Positions 1 to 9,211 are shown, numbered from the stretch's first letter. The stretch is 64,000 nucleotides of DNA from Streptomyces sp. NBC_01481 (GCF_026339995.1 NZ_JAPEPT010000001.1:1748501-1812500); one strand, 5' to 3'. Made by a program: numbers and translations. The notes: generated by a model not told the origin, from the letters alone.

Positions 1-153
1 GCGGGGCGCAGGGCCGCCTGGAGGCCGCCGCCCGAGCGGTACGAGCGGGGGTACGGCGCGCTCTACGGCGAGCAGATCACCCAGGCGGACACCGGCTGCG
101 ACTTCGCATTCCTTGCCAAACCGGGCAAGAACCCCGATCCGTACGCAGGTTGA
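1..153 (+). CDS. C-terminal fragment of an unidentified protein
   Basis: The first reading frame is open from the window edge to a TGA at 151-153, giving the last 50 residues of a protein that begins outside the window. The tail contains ERYERGYGALYGEQ and ends KPGKNPDPYAG. Third codon positions are mostly G or C, as in the genes nearby. I do not recognise the family. The following 176 bases to the permease gene show no other gene. Confidence 0.5.
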   Translation, partial: AGRRAAWRPPPERYERGYGALYGEQITQADTGCDFAFLAKPGKNPDPYAG

Positions 154-329
154 CCCGCTGAGAAGGTCAGCCCGAGCCGTCATGAATCGCCATGTGAAGC
201 AACCGGATGAGAAGCAGGCGGATATGAAGTAAGTCCGGTGCGAAGTAACACGCGCATAACCACAAACGCCCTCCTCACGGGAACAATCCAGCTACCCGCC
301 AGCCGGATTGCCCCCCCCCGAGGAGAGCC

Positions 330-1736
330 ATGTCTGCACAGGTCGACCGGTACTTCCACATCAGCGCGAGAGGCTCGACCTTCGCCCGCGAGATACGCGG
401 CGGCTTCGCCACGTTCTTCACGATGGCCTACATTCTGGTGCTCAACCCGATCATCCTAGGCAGCGCCGAGGACAAGTTCGGCGCCCATCTCTCCGGTCCC
501 CAGCTCGTTACGGCCACCGCCCTGGTCGCCGCGGTGATGACCGCGATCATGGGGCTCGGCGGCAATCTCCCGCTCGCCATCGCCGCCGGTCTCGGCCTGA
601 ACGCCGTCGTCGCCTTCCAGATCGCGCCGCTGATGAGCTGGCCCGACGCGATGGGCCTGGTCGTCCTCGAAGGCATCCTCATCTGCGTCCTGGTCGTGAC
701 GGGCCTGCGCGAGGCCGTCATGCACGCCATCCCGCCCTCGCTCAAGCAGGCCATCAGCGTCGGCATCGGCCTGTTCATCGCGTTCATCGGCTTCGTCGAC
801 GCCGGCTTCGCGACCCGTATCCCCGGCGACACCGGCACCGTGCCCGTCCAGCTCGGCGCGAGCGGTCATCTCTCCGGCTGGCCCGTCCTCGTGTTCTGTC
901 TCGGCGTGCTGCTCACCGTCGCGCTGATGGCCCGCAAGGTGAAGGGCGCGATCCTCATCTCCATCGTCGTGATGACCGTCCTCGCGATCGTCATCAACGA
1001 GATCGCCGACATCAAGCCCATCGCCTGGGGCCTGACCGTGCCGTCCGTCCCCGACGACATCGTGGCCGCCCCCGACTTCGGGCTCATCGGCTCCTTCAGC
1101 CTCTTCGGCGCCTTCGAGCAGGTCGGCGTCATCACGATCGTCCTGCTGGTCTTCACGCTGATCCTCAGCGACTTCTTCGACACCATGGGCACGGTCGTCG
1201 GCGTCTCCAACGAGGCCGGTCTGCTGGACGAGAACGGCAAGGTCCCCCACCTCGGCCGGGTGCTGCTGATCGACGGTGTCGCCGCCGCGGCCGGAGGCGC
1301 CGCATCCGCCTCCTCCAACACCTCGTACATCGAATCGGCGGCAGGAGTCGGCGAGGGCGCCCGCACCGGTTTCGCCTCCCTGGTCACCGGCGGGCTCTTC
1401 GCACTCGCCCTCTTCCTCACGCCGCTCGCCACGGTCGTCCCCGCCCAGGCCGCGGCGCCCGCGCTCGTCGCCGTCGGCTTCTTGCTGATGGCGCAGGTCC
1501 GCCATATCGACTGGGAGCGGTACGACATCGCCATCCCGGCTTTCCTGACGATCGCGGTCATGCCGTTCACGTACTCCATCACCAACGGCATCGGCGCCGG
1601 CTTCATCGCCTATGTCGTCATCAAGGCGGTGCTGGGCAAGGCCCGCGATGTGCACTGGCTGCTGTGGGGCACGGCGGCGCTGTTCGCGGTCTACTTCGCG
1701 ATCGACCCGGTCGAGCAGCTCTTCGGCGTGAAGTAG
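330..1736 (+). CDS. NCS2-family purine/nucleobase permease (AzgA/PbuG type)
   Basis: A 468-residue integral membrane transporter expected to import hypoxanthine, guanine, adenine or xanthine by proton symport. The N-terminal segment GGFATFFTMAYILVLNP (residues 24-40) is the hallmark of the AzgA branch of NCS2; DFFDTMGTVVG (from about 281) and SSNTSYIESAAG (from about 328) are the substrate-site helices of the family. Many long hydrophobic segments run along the whole length. The ATG at 330 is preceded by AGGAG at 321-325, which fixes the start. The gene stands alone and converges on the PBP gene with only 28 bases between stops. The exact substrate cannot be read from the sequence. Confidence 0.93.
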   Translation: MSAQVDRYFHISARGSTFAREIRGGFATFFTMAYILVLNPIILGSAEDKFGAHLSGPQLVTATALVAAVMTAIMGLGGNLPLAIAAGLGLNAVVAFQIAPLMSWPDAMGLVVLEGILICVLVVTGLREAVMHAIPPSLKQAISVGIGLFIAFIGFVDAGFATRIPGDTGTVPVQLGASGHLSGWPVLVFCLGVLLTVALMARKVKGAILISIVVMTVLAIVINEIADIKPIAWGLTVPSVPDDIVAAPDFGLIGSFSLFGAFEQVGVITIVLLVFTLILSDFFDTMGTVVGVSNEAGLLDENGKVPHLGRVLLIDGVAAAAGGAASASSNTSYIESAAGVGEGARTGFASLVTGGLFALALFLTPLATVVPAQAAAPALVAVGFLLMAQVRHIDWERYDIAIPAFLTIAVMPFTYSITNGIGAGFIAYVVIKAVLGKARDVHWLLWGTAALFAVYFAIDPVEQLFGVK

Positions 1737-1764
1737 CCGTCGCGCCTCAAGCAGCCGTCGGGCT

Positions 1765-3216
1765 TCAGGACTTCAGGGCCGCGGCCATCATCTTCTGGGC
1801 GATGGGCGCGGCCAGCCCGTTGCCGCTGACCTCGGAGCGGGCCGCGCCCGAGTCCTCGATCAGGACGGCGACCGCGACCTCCTTGTCGCTGCCGGAGTCC
1901 TTGGCGTACGAGGTGAACCAGGCGTACGGCGTCTTGCTGTTGTTCTCGCCGTGCTGGGCGGTGCCGGTCTTGCCGCCCACCTCGGCGCCTTCGACCTTGG
2001 CATTGGTCCCGGTGCCGTCCTCCACGACGGTCACCATCGCGCTGCGCAGCTGCTCGGCGGTGGACGAGGAGACGATCCGCTTCGATGCCGCGTCCTCGTA
2101 CGACTGCAGCGTGTTGCCGTCCGCGTCCACGACCTTGGAGACCATGTGCGGCGCCCGCAGGACGCCGTCGTTGGCGATCGCCGCGGAGACCATGGCCAGC
2201 TGCATCGGGGTCGCGGTCACATCGAACTGGCCGATGCCGCTGTAGGCGGTCGAGGGCTTGTCCATCCCGGTCGGATACACACTGGGCAGGGCCCGCACCG
2301 GGGAGTCCTGCTTCTCATCGTTGAAACCGAACTTCTCCGCCATCGCCCGGACCTTGTCCTGGCCGAGGTCGACCGCCAGCTTCCCGAAGACGTTGTTGCA
2401 GGAGTACTGGAGCGCGGTGCGCAGACTCGCGTTCTCGCAGGGTGCGGCCTTGTTCTCGTTCTCCAGGACCCTGGTCGTGCCGGGCGGGGTGTACGGATCG
2501 GGGCTGTCCGTCTTCGAATCCACCGAGTCGTACAGACCGTCCTCCAGGGCTGCCGCCGCGACCACCAGCTTGAAGGTCGAACCGGGCGGCAGCGGCTGCC
2601 GCAGCGCGCGGTTGACCAGCGGCTTGTCCTTGTCGGCCAGCAGCTTCTTCCAGGCGTCGCCGTCCGTCGTCCCGCTGATCTTCGAGGGGTCGTACGAAGG
2701 CGTGCTGACCATGCCCAGGACCATCCCCGTCTTCGGGTCGATGGCGACGGCCGCGCCCTTGGTGTCGCCGAGCGCCTCGTAGGCCGCCTTCTGCACCGCG
2801 GGGTCGATGGTGGTGAGCACATCGCCGGGCTCCTGCTGCTTGCCTGTGAGCGCGTCGACGGGGTTCTTCAGCCGGCTGTCCGTGCCGTCCAGGACATGGC
2901 TGTAGATGCCTTCCAGCTGGGTCGCGCCGTATGCCTGCGAGCTGTAACCGGTGACCGCGGCATAGAGCGAGCCGTCGGTGTAGGTGCGTTTGTGGGCGAG
3001 GTCGCTGCCCTCCGTCCTCTTCGAGCCCGTGATCGGTGACCCGGCCACGACGATGTCGCCCAGCGGCTGCGCGTACTGCGCGATGATCTTCCGCCGGTTG
3101 TGTTCGTCGTCCGCGAGGGCCCGGGCTTCGTACGCCTGCACCCAGGTCGCCCGTATCAGCAGAGCGAGCACCAGCAGCAGCGAGAAGACCGCGGCGTTCC
3201 TGATCGTCTTGTTCAT
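1765..3216 (-). CDS. Class B penicillin-binding protein (PbpA/FtsI-like transpeptidase)
   Basis: A 483-residue monofunctional D,D-transpeptidase that cross-links peptidoglycan outside the membrane. Residues about 8-25 form a single N-terminal membrane anchor. The transpeptidase motifs are all present: STFK at 213-216 (catalytic Ser213), SCN at 272-274 and KTG at 416-418. The N-terminal part holds a short PBP dimer-like region. Length matches PbpA-type proteins of actinobacteria, which act in elongation or sporulation-linked wall synthesis. The ATG start is at 3216, just before the hydrophobic anchor. It is transcribed alone; the next gene in the same direction is the two-component operon upstream, 103 bases away. 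Confidence 0.92.
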   Translation of the reverse strand: MNKTIRNAAVFSLLLVLALLIRATWVQAYEARALADDEHNRRKIIAQYAQPLGDIVVAGSPITGSKRTEGSDLAHKRTYTDGSLYAAVTGYSSQAYGATQLEGIYSHVLDGTDSRLKNPVDALTGKQQEPGDVLTTIDPAVQKAAYEALGDTKGAAVAIDPKTGMVLGMVSTPSYDPSKISGTTDGDAWKKLLADKDKPLVNRALRQPLPPGSTFKLVVAAAALEDGLYDSVDSKTDSPDPYTPPGTTRVLENENKAAPCENASLRTALQYSCNNVFGKLAVDLGQDKVRAMAEKFGFNDEKQDSPVRALPSVYPTGMDKPSTAYSGIGQFDVTATPMQLAMVSAAIANDGVLRAPHMVSKVVDADGNTLQSYEDAASKRIVSSSTAEQLRSAMVTVVEDGTGTNAKVEGAEVGGKTGTAQHGENNSKTPYAWFTSYAKDSGSDKEVAVAVLIEDSGAARSEVSGNGLAAPIAQKMMAAALKS

Positions 3217-3319
3217 CCCATAGGGAGGACGACCGGGCCGGACGTGCCGTTCCGGCCGGCCGGGCTTCTCAGGGAATCCTCATCCGCGAGCCGGCCTCAG
3301 CGCGGTGACGAGCCGTGCC

Positions 3320-3976
3320 TCAGCCCGGTGAGATGAACCCCGACTCGTATGCCGCGATCACCGCCTGGGTACGGTCCCTGGCGCCGGTCTTCGCCAGGAC
3401 CGAGGCCACATGCGTCTTGGCCGTCGCGGGACCCACGCCCATCCGCCCGGCGATCTCCGCGTTCGTCAGCCCCCTCGCCATCAGCCGCAGCACCTCGGCC
3501 TCGCGCTCGGTCAGCCGCGCCGCCCACGGCGGGGGTGCGGGGGTGCGGCGGCCGCCGTACTCGGCTGCCAGCGAGCGCACGGCCGCGGGGAAGAGCAGCG
3601 AGTCACTGCGAGCCACCAGACGGACCGCCTGGACGAGCTCCTCGGCCGCCGCCCGCTTGAGCAGAAAGCCCGCGGCCCCGGCGCGCAGCGCGTCGTACAC
3701 ATAGGAGTCGTTCTCGAAGGTCGTCACCACAAGGATCCGCGGCGGTTCGTCGAGCGTGGCCAGGATCTGCTCGGTGGCGCGGATGCCGTCGATCTCCGGC
3801 ATCCGTACATCCATCAGGACCACGTCGGGTCGCAGCTCACGCACCACCGGCACGGCCTCCGCGCCGGTCGACGCCTCGCCGACCACCTCCAGGTCGGGCT
3901 CGGCGTCGAGGATGACGCGCAGCGCCGTACGGACCATGCGCTCGTCGTCGGCGAGGACGACCCGGATCACGCTCAC
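3320..3976 (-). CDS. NarL/LuxR-type response regulator
   Basis: A 218-residue DNA-binding response regulator. The receiver domain (about 1-120) has the acidic pocket at D10/D11, phospho-acceptor D56 in VVLMDVRMPEIDG, and a conserved Lys near 106. The C-terminal LuxR helix-turn-helix (about 150-212) contains LTEREAEVLRLMARGLTNAEI. It starts with GTG at 3976, overlapping the kinase stop by 4 bases (GTGA), so the two proteins are translationally coupled and form a cognate pair. The target genes are not evident; the co-transcribed membrane protein is one candidate. Confidence 0.93.
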   Translation of the reverse strand: MSVIRVVLADDERMVRTALRVILDAEPDLEVVGEASTGAEAVPVVRELRPDVVLMDVRMPEIDGIRATEQILATLDEPPRILVVTTFENDSYVYDALRAGAAGFLLKRAAAEELVQAVRLVARSDSLLFPAAVRSLAAEYGGRRTPAPPPWAARLTEREAEVLRLMARGLTNAEIAGRMGVGPATAKTHVASVLAKTGARDRTQAVIAAYESGFISPG

Positions 3977-5223
3977 CGGTCACCGCCCAGCGGCAGCCGC
4001 GCGGACAGCAGCCACACCGTGCCCTGCGCTCCCGCCTGCGCCCGTCCGCCCAGCAGCGCGGCCCGCTCGGCTATGCCGCGCACTCCGCGGCCGCCTCCCG
4101 GACGGACCACCGGGGCCCTGTCGGGCAGCGGATTCTCCATCGTGATCTCCAACTCCTCGCCGCACAGGGCGATCCACAGGGTCACCGGGGTCGCCCCGGC
4201 GTGGCGCAGGGCGTTGCTCAGCCCCTCCTGGACGATGCGGTACGCCTCGCGCGAGACGGGCGCGGGGACGGCGGCCAGGTCGCCGTCGGAGCTGAGCGAC
4301 ACCGGGACGCCACTGCGCGCGAGCAGTCCGTCCAGGGTGTCCAGGGTCGGTCCGTCGAGCTGGGTGGTGTGGTCGTCGTCCTGGCGCAACAGGCCCAGTA
4401 CAGAGTCGAGTTCGCCCACCGTGCGCCGGGTGGTCTCCTCGATCGCGGCCAGTGCCTCCCGTACGAACTCCGGATCGCTGTCCAGGACCCGGCGGGCCGC
4501 ACCCGCCTGCAGGGTGACGGCGCTCAGGGCGTGGCCCACCGAGTCGTGCAGCTCGCGGGCGAGCCGGTTGCGCTCGGCCAGTTCGGTGGCCCGGCGCTCA
4601 GCGGCTGCCAGCCGGTCCGCGGGTGTGGGGCCCAGCAGGACCGGCGCCTGGCGGGCCAGCAGTGCCCCGGCCGCCGCCGCACAGGCCGCGAGCGCGGCCA
4701 GCATGGCCATTCCGGCGAACGGGAACAGGGCCAGCTGCCAGGCGGGGTAGTGGGGCAATTCGAGCCGTCCCCGCAGCGCCGGGAAGAACGGCAGCACCAT
4801 CAGGCTCACGGCGAACGGCGGCAGCGCGAGCGTGGCGCCGCTGATCAGCGCGCCGATTCCCGCATGCAGCGTGAACCAGCCCGAGGCCCGCAGCCGCGCG
4901 TCCCGCGATCGCGCCGGCCCTTCCGCGAACCGCTCGGCGGGCACCCCGCACAGAGCCTTCGCCAGGGCGACCGCCAGCGGTCTGGTGAGCGGGAACAACA
5001 GCGCCGTCACCGCGGCTATCGGCAGCGCGATGCCGTACGCGCCGAACTGGAGGGCGAGGGAGTCGGAGAACATGTCCTTGGCACCGACGAGCGGGCCGAC
5101 GAACACCGTGCCCACCAGCCAGTACGGCATCAACAGGGCGCCGCCCAGGATCAGATGGAGCCAGCGAAGCCCGGCCCGCGTCCCGAACAGCGCCCGGGCG
5201 GACGCCCCCAGCACTCTCCTCAC
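3973..5223 (-). CDS. Sensor histidine kinase (HisKA_3 / HPK7 type)
   Basis: A 416-residue membrane sensor kinase. Residues 22-190 contain about four to six transmembrane segments with no obvious extracellular sensor domain, so it probably senses within or near the membrane. The HisKA_3 dimerisation domain has phospho-accepting His226 in RELHDSVGHALS, followed by an HATPase_c domain with SNALRHAGATP and the glycine-rich GGGRGVRGIAERA. I chose the GTG at 5223 because it overlaps the upstream stop (GTGA, 4 bp) and begins shortly before the first membrane helix; a GTG 9 bases further in has no room for its own ribosome site. It overlaps the response regulator start in the same way. Confidence 0.88.
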   Translation of the reverse strand: MRRVLGASARALFGTRAGLRWLHLILGGALLMPYWLVGTVFVGPLVGAKDMFSDSLALQFGAYGIALPIAAVTALLFPLTRPLAVALAKALCGVPAERFAEGPARSRDARLRASGWFTLHAGIGALISGATLALPPFAVSLMVLPFFPALRGRLELPHYPAWQLALFPFAGMAMLAALAACAAAAGALLARQAPVLLGPTPADRLAAAERRATELAERNRLARELHDSVGHALSAVTLQAGAARRVLDSDPEFVREALAAIEETTRRTVGELDSVLGLLRQDDDHTTQLDGPTLDTLDGLLARSGVPVSLSSDGDLAAVPAPVSREAYRIVQEGLSNALRHAGATPVTLWIALCGEELEITMENPLPDRAPVVRPGGGRGVRGIAERAALLGGRAQAGAQGTVWLLSARLPLGGDR

Positions 5224-6209
5224 GCGCCGCGCCGTCGCACGAACGAGGCCGTGCCGGTGATGACGAGCAAGCCGACGATCATGCCCACAGCGTAGGTCAG
5301 GGCCATCAACCCCGATGCCCGCTCGCCGTCTTCGGAGCCCGGCAGCACCACGGCGATCAGCAGCCAGATGCCCCAGCAGCCCACCGCGCCCGAGCCCAGC
5401 CAGGCCATGGCCAGCGGAGTCTTCAGCGGCAGTGCGGGGACCGGGCGGAAGGCGAGCAGCAGCGCTCCGGTCACGGCGACGGCCACGAAAAGGGCGTTGA
5501 TCCCTTCGAGCACATAGAAGTCGGCCGTGCGCTGCTCGATCCGCGTCGCGGAGAGACCGGTCGTCGCGCCGCAGGCCCACAGCAGGTGCATCGCGGCCGG
5601 GAAGAACGCGAGCACGGCGGCAGCCACGGCGGTCACCTTCAGCGTCAGCCCGGTGGCGGCACTGGGCAGGTCCCAGATCCGGCCCCGCCACACATGGCTC
5701 CAGCGCTCGCGGGCGTAGAGCACGAAGAGCGTCCCCAGGGCCAGGCCCTGGACGATGAAGCCCGTGTAGACGACCCCGAATACCCACTCGTCGAGGAAGG
5801 GTTTGTCCCCCGCCCGGTGGGGCTCGGCTCCGGTGACGGCGCGGGTCAGCAACTGGACCGGGAAACCGACCATGATCGGGGCGAGCAGACCGCCCGCGAT
5901 CCACATCGGCGTGGCAAGCAGCCAGGCGGGGACGCGGCGGCCCCACGCCTGGGTGAGCAGCAGCGCCAGGACGATGACGGTGCCGTCCATCAGGACGGTG
6001 ACGCTGTTGGCGACGGCGATCAGGCCGCGGTGCTCCAGCAGCACACTTCCGTCGGGGATGCCGATCCTGCTGCCGGCGATCCACGCGATCTTGAGCGAGA
6101 GATACGGGACGCAGGAGGCGACGGTGAGGGTGCGCAGCACCCTGTGCGCACGCGGGGCGAGAAGCGGGACGTGGGCCCCGGGGACGGGAGCGAGCGGTGT
6201 CCGTGTCAT
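5220..6209 (-). CDS. Polytopic membrane protein, first gene of the two-component operon
   Basis: A 329-residue membrane protein with about eight hydrophobic segments spread over the chain, for example around LIAVANSVTVLMDG and the C-terminal TYAVGMIVGLLVIT. I recognise no enzymatic motif. The ATG at 6209 is preceded by GGGAG about 10 bases upstream; a GTG nine bases earlier would sit on that site and is less likely. It is translationally coupled to the kinase gene, so it may work with it as a signal-transducing or target membrane partner; that is inference from coupling only. Confidence 0.72.
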   Translation of the reverse strand: MTRTPLAPVPGAHVPLLAPRAHRVLRTLTVASCVPYLSLKIAWIAGSRIGIPDGSVLLEHRGLIAVANSVTVLMDGTVIVLALLLTQAWGRRVPAWLLATPMWIAGGLLAPIMVGFPVQLLTRAVTGAEPHRAGDKPFLDEWVFGVVYTGFIVQGLALGTLFVLYARERWSHVWRGRIWDLPSAATGLTLKVTAVAAAVLAFFPAAMHLLWACGATTGLSATRIEQRTADFYVLEGINALFVAVAVTGALLLAFRPVPALPLKTPLAMAWLGSGAVGCWGIWLLIAVVLPGSEDGERASGLMALTYAVGMIVGLLVITGTASFVRRRGA

Positions 6210-6288
6210 GGCGACCACGCTCCCGGCACGGCCCTGCCAGCACCTCCTGCGCTGCGACGATTCGCCTCCGCCGTACGGCGGAGGAGGC

Positions 6289-6765
6289 TCAGCCCGCCAG
6301 GGTGAGGAGCAGCTCGTCGGTCTGTGCACCTCTGGCGTGCGCGAAGCCCCGGTCCTTGCCGGTGACGGCGAATCCGCACTTCTCGAGGACCCGGATCGAG
6401 CCCGCGTTGTCGGCGGCGGCGCGGGCGTGCAGCGGACGCGTCGGTACGAGTTCGAGCAGCGCGCGCAGTGCTGCGGTGGCGACGCCGCGGCCCCAGTACG
6501 CGCGGTCGATGACATACGTGACCTCGCGCTCCTCGGGCGGTCCGTAGACCGCGGTGTGGCCGACGACCAACCCGTCGGCCAGCACGGTCCGTATGACCGC
6601 GTCCGAGGCGCGGATCCGTGCCCAGTGCGCGTCGAAAGAGGCCCGGTCGGTGGGGTCTTCACAGGTGAAGGCCGCCATCCGGTTCGACTCGGGATCACTC
6701 ATGTGCCGGAAGAAGTGCGGCAGATCGCTGTCGAGCACCTCACGCAGGGCGACGGGCAGGGCCAT
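6289..6765 (-). CDS. GNAT-family N-acetyltransferase (RimJ/RimL-like)
   Basis: A 158-residue cytoplasmic acetyl-CoA-dependent acetyltransferase. Residues 10-155 match the Acetyltransf_3 layout, with acetyl-CoA pyrophosphate-binding motif RAYWGRGVATAAL at 88-100 and the following ADNAGSIRVLEKCGF, which is very typical of RimJ/RimL-like enzymes. The substrate is unknown. The ATG directly follows the TGA of the IclR gene (TGAATG), so the two are co-transcribed and coupled. Confidence 0.88.
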   Translation of the reverse strand: MALPVALREVLDSDLPHFFRHMSDPESNRMAAFTCEDPTDRASFDAHWARIRASDAVIRTVLADGLVVGHTAVYGPPEEREVTYVIDRAYWGRGVATAALRALLELVPTRPLHARAAADNAGSIRVLEKCGFAVTGKDRGFAHARGAQTDELLLTLAG

Positions 6766-7536
6766 TCACAGCCTCCGGGTGGCGAGCGTGAGCCGGTCGC
6801 GGGCGTCGAAGAGCGCGTCCTTGATCATCTGCTCGTGGCCGGGGGTGAGCCGGGCCACCGGCACCGAGCAGCTGATCGCGTCGCGCGCCGGGGTGCGGTA
6901 GGGAATCGCGATGCCGAAGCAGCGCAGCCCGAGGGTGTTCTCCTCGCGGTCCACCGCATAGCCCTGCTCGCGGATCAGATGCAGCTCCTCGATGAGCTTC
7001 TCGCGGTCGGTGATGGTGTGCTCGGTCAGCGAGGCCAGGGTCTCGGGCAGCATCTTGCGCACCTGCTCGTCGCTGTGGGTGGCGAGCAGCGCCTTTCCCA
7101 GCGAGGTGGAGTGGGCGGGCAGCCGGCGGCCGACGCGGGTGAAGGGGCGCAGATAGTGCTGCGACTGCCGGGTGGCGAGATAGACGACATTGGTGCCGTC
7201 GAGCCGGGCGAGGTGGATCGTCTCCGTGGTGTCGTCGGAGAGCCGGTCCAGGGTGGGCCGGGCGGCGGCCACGACCTCGTCGCCGTCGATGTAGGAGGTG
7301 CCCACAAGCAGTGCCCGTACGCCGATGCCGTAGCGCGTACCGGTCGCGTCGGTCTCCACCCAGCCGAGCTCCACCAGGGTGCGCAGCAGCATGTAGAGGC
7401 TGGACTTGGGGTAGCCGACGGCCTCCTGGACCGCAGCGAGGGAGTGCATGCCGGGGCGCCCGGCGAAATACTCGAGCAATTCCACCGTCCGCACCGCGGA
7501 CTTGACCTGTGCCCCACCGGTATCGGCAGTTGTCAT
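6766..7536 (-). CDS. IclR-family transcriptional regulator
   Basis: A 256-residue regulator with an N-terminal winged helix (about 10-70; recognition region YPKSSLYMLLRTL) and a C-terminal IclR effector domain with the family segments LGKALLAT and CFGIAIPYR. The ATG at 7536 follows a clear GAGGAG site; an in-frame ATG at 7599 lies across the divergent promoter and is rejected. The gene faces the aldehyde dehydrogenase gene divergently, and a perfect operator-like palindrome lies between them at 7607-7628, so it most likely controls that dehydrogenase and itself. Confidence 0.9.
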   Translation of the reverse strand: MTTADTGGAQVKSAVRTVELLEYFAGRPGMHSLAAVQEAVGYPKSSLYMLLRTLVELGWVETDATGTRYGIGVRALLVGTSYIDGDEVVAAARPTLDRLSDDTTETIHLARLDGTNVVYLATRQSQHYLRPFTRVGRRLPAHSTSLGKALLATHSDEQVRKMLPETLASLTEHTITDREKLIEELHLIREQGYAVDREENTLGLRCFGIAIPYRTPARDAISCSVPVARLTPGHEQMIKDALFDARDRLTLATRRL

Positions 7537-7606
7537 TGCTCCTCGCCCCTTCTTGACCGCGCAGAACGCACGGAAATAGAGTCCCCACAGATTCATCATC
7601 AGGAAC

Positions 7607-7628
7607 TTTGTTCAGAATACCGAACAAA
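7607..7628. promoter_or_regulatory. Putative IclR operator (perfect inverted repeat)
   Basis: TTTGTTC at 7607-7613 and GAACAAA at 7622-7628 are perfect 7-base inverted arms around an 8-base spacer. The site is AT-rich against its surroundings and sits in the 131-base gap between the divergent iclR and aldehyde dehydrogenase genes. GTTC-n-GAAC half sites resemble known IclR-family operators. Binding is inferred. Confidence 0.65.
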
Positions 7629-7667
7629 AGCCCTGATGGGTGGCAGTAGAGCGGGAAGGAAGCCGCG

Positions 7668-9206
7668 GTGGCAGCAGCACCAGTCTGGAGTGTCGACCCC
7701 CGAACCGGGAACCCGCGTGAGCAGGTTGCGGTGGAGTCCACAACCGAGGAGATCGACCGCGCGGTCCGCGCCGCACACGCCGCCCGCCCCGCGCTCGCCG
7801 ACCGGAGTGTACGCGCGCTCCTGCTGCGCACCGCCGCCGACCTCCTCGACGAGGCGCGCGAGCACGTCATCGAGGCCGCCGACGCCGAGACCGCGCTCGG
7901 CCCGACCCGCCTCACCGGAGAACTCGCCCGCACCACCGGCCAGTTGCGTGCCTTCGCCGACATCGTCGACGAGGGCGCCTATCTCGACATCCACATCGAC
8001 CACGCGGACGGCAGCCGCACGCCGCCCTGGCCGGACCTGCGCCGTTACAAGATCCCCCTCGGCGTCGTCGCCGTCTACGCCGCGAGCAACTTCCCGCTCG
8101 CTTTCTCCGTGCCCGGCGGCGACACGGCGAGCGCGCTGGCCGCCGGCTGCCCCGTCGTCGTCAAGGCGCACCCCGACCACCCCGGCACCTCCGAACTGTG
8201 CGCGTCCGTCCTGCGCAGGGCCGCCCAGCACGTCGGCCTGCCCGAGGACGTCGTGGCCCTGGTGCACGGCTTCGAAGCGGGCGTCGAGCTGGTGCGCCAC
8301 CCGCTGATCACGGCCGCCGGATTCACCGGATCCGTACGCGGCGGACGCGCGCTCTTCGACGCCGCGGCCGCCCGGCCCGCGCCCATCCCCTTCCACGGCG
8401 AACTCGGCTCCCTCAACCCCGTCGTGGTCACCGAGGCGGCGGCCGGGGAACAGGCGGAGGAGCTCGGCGCCGGGCTCGCGGGCTCGATGACCCTGGGGGA
8501 GGGCCAGTTCTGCACCAAGCCCGGCTTCGTCCTGGCCCCCGCCGGTGACGCGGGCGACCGGCTGCTGAAGTCCCTGACGGACGCCGTCAGCGAGACCGAG
8601 CCCGGTGTGATGCTCGACCACCGGATGCGCGCGGCCTTCGTCGACGGCGTACGGGAGCGGGCGGCACTGCCCCAGGTGGAGGCCCCCATCACCCCGGGCG
8701 CGGGCGGCGCGCACACCGTCAGCGCGGGCTTCCTCTCCGTACCCGCCCGGCTGCTGGCTGCCGAAGGCCCGCACGACCTGCTGCTCGAAGAGTGCTTCGG
8801 GCCGGTCACCGTCGTCGCGCGCTACGAGTCCGACGCCGAGATCACCGCGGTCCTCGGCCGCCTCCCGGGCAACCTCACCGCCACCCTCCACCTCTCCGAC
8901 GGCGAGGCCGCGGGCGAGGGCCGGGGCGCCGAGCTGCTCGCCGAACTCACCCCGCTCGCGGGCCGCGTCCTGGTCGGCGGGTGGCCCACCGGCGTCGCCG
9001 TCGCCCCCGCCCAGCACCACGGCGGCCCCTACCCGGCCACCACCTCCACCTCCACCTCGGTCGGCGCGACCGCGATCGAGCGCTGGCTGCGCCCGGTGAC
9101 GTACCAGACCACGCCTCAGGCACTGCTTCCGGCGGAGCTGCGCGACGACAACCCGCTCGGTCTGCCGCGTCGGGTGGACGGCCGCCAGGAGACTCCGCGA
9201 AGCTGA
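7668..9206 (+). CDS. Aldehyde dehydrogenase (NADP+), ketoglutarate-semialdehyde-dehydrogenase-like
   Basis: A 512-residue cytosolic aldehyde dehydrogenase. Catalytic Cys282 lies in EGQFCTKPG, the signature of the ketoglutaric semialdehyde dehydrogenase branch, and general-base Glu245 in FHGELGSLNP. The coenzyme segment VVVKAHPDHPGTSE is also typical of that branch. It probably oxidises 2-oxoglutarate semialdehyde or a related acid aldehyde in sugar-acid or hydroxyproline-type catabolism; the substrate is inferred from the motif only. GTG start with GGAAGGAAG upstream. The divergent IclR regulator and the intervening palindrome suggest substrate induction. The DUF1349 gene follows five bases after the stop. 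Confidence 0.9.
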   Translation: MAAAPVWSVDPRTGNPREQVAVESTTEEIDRAVRAAHAARPALADRSVRALLLRTAADLLDEAREHVIEAADAETALGPTRLTGELARTTGQLRAFADIVDEGAYLDIHIDHADGSRTPPWPDLRRYKIPLGVVAVYAASNFPLAFSVPGGDTASALAAGCPVVVKAHPDHPGTSELCASVLRRAAQHVGLPEDVVALVHGFEAGVELVRHPLITAAGFTGSVRGGRALFDAAAARPAPIPFHGELGSLNPVVVTEAAAGEQAEELGAGLAGSMTLGEGQFCTKPGFVLAPAGDAGDRLLKSLTDAVSETEPGVMLDHRMRAAFVDGVRERAALPQVEAPITPGAGGAHTVSAGFLSVPARLLAAEGPHDLLLEECFGPVTVVARYESDAEITAVLGRLPGNLTATLHLSDGEAAGEGRGAELLAELTPLAGRVLVGGWPTGVAVAPAQHHGGPYPATTSTSTSVGATAIERWLRPVTYQTTPQALLPAELRDDNPLGLPRRVDGRQETPRS

Positions 9207-9211
9207 GCGCT

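Noticed and set aside
6210..6288. N-terminal extensions of the membrane protein gene through the acetyltransferase region
   Set aside because: They would overlap the GNAT gene and lack a ribosome site; the ATG at 6209 is well placed.
7537..7599. Longer IclR start at 7599
   Set aside because: It would run across the divergent promoter and lacks a ribosome site, whereas ATG 7536 has GAGGAG.
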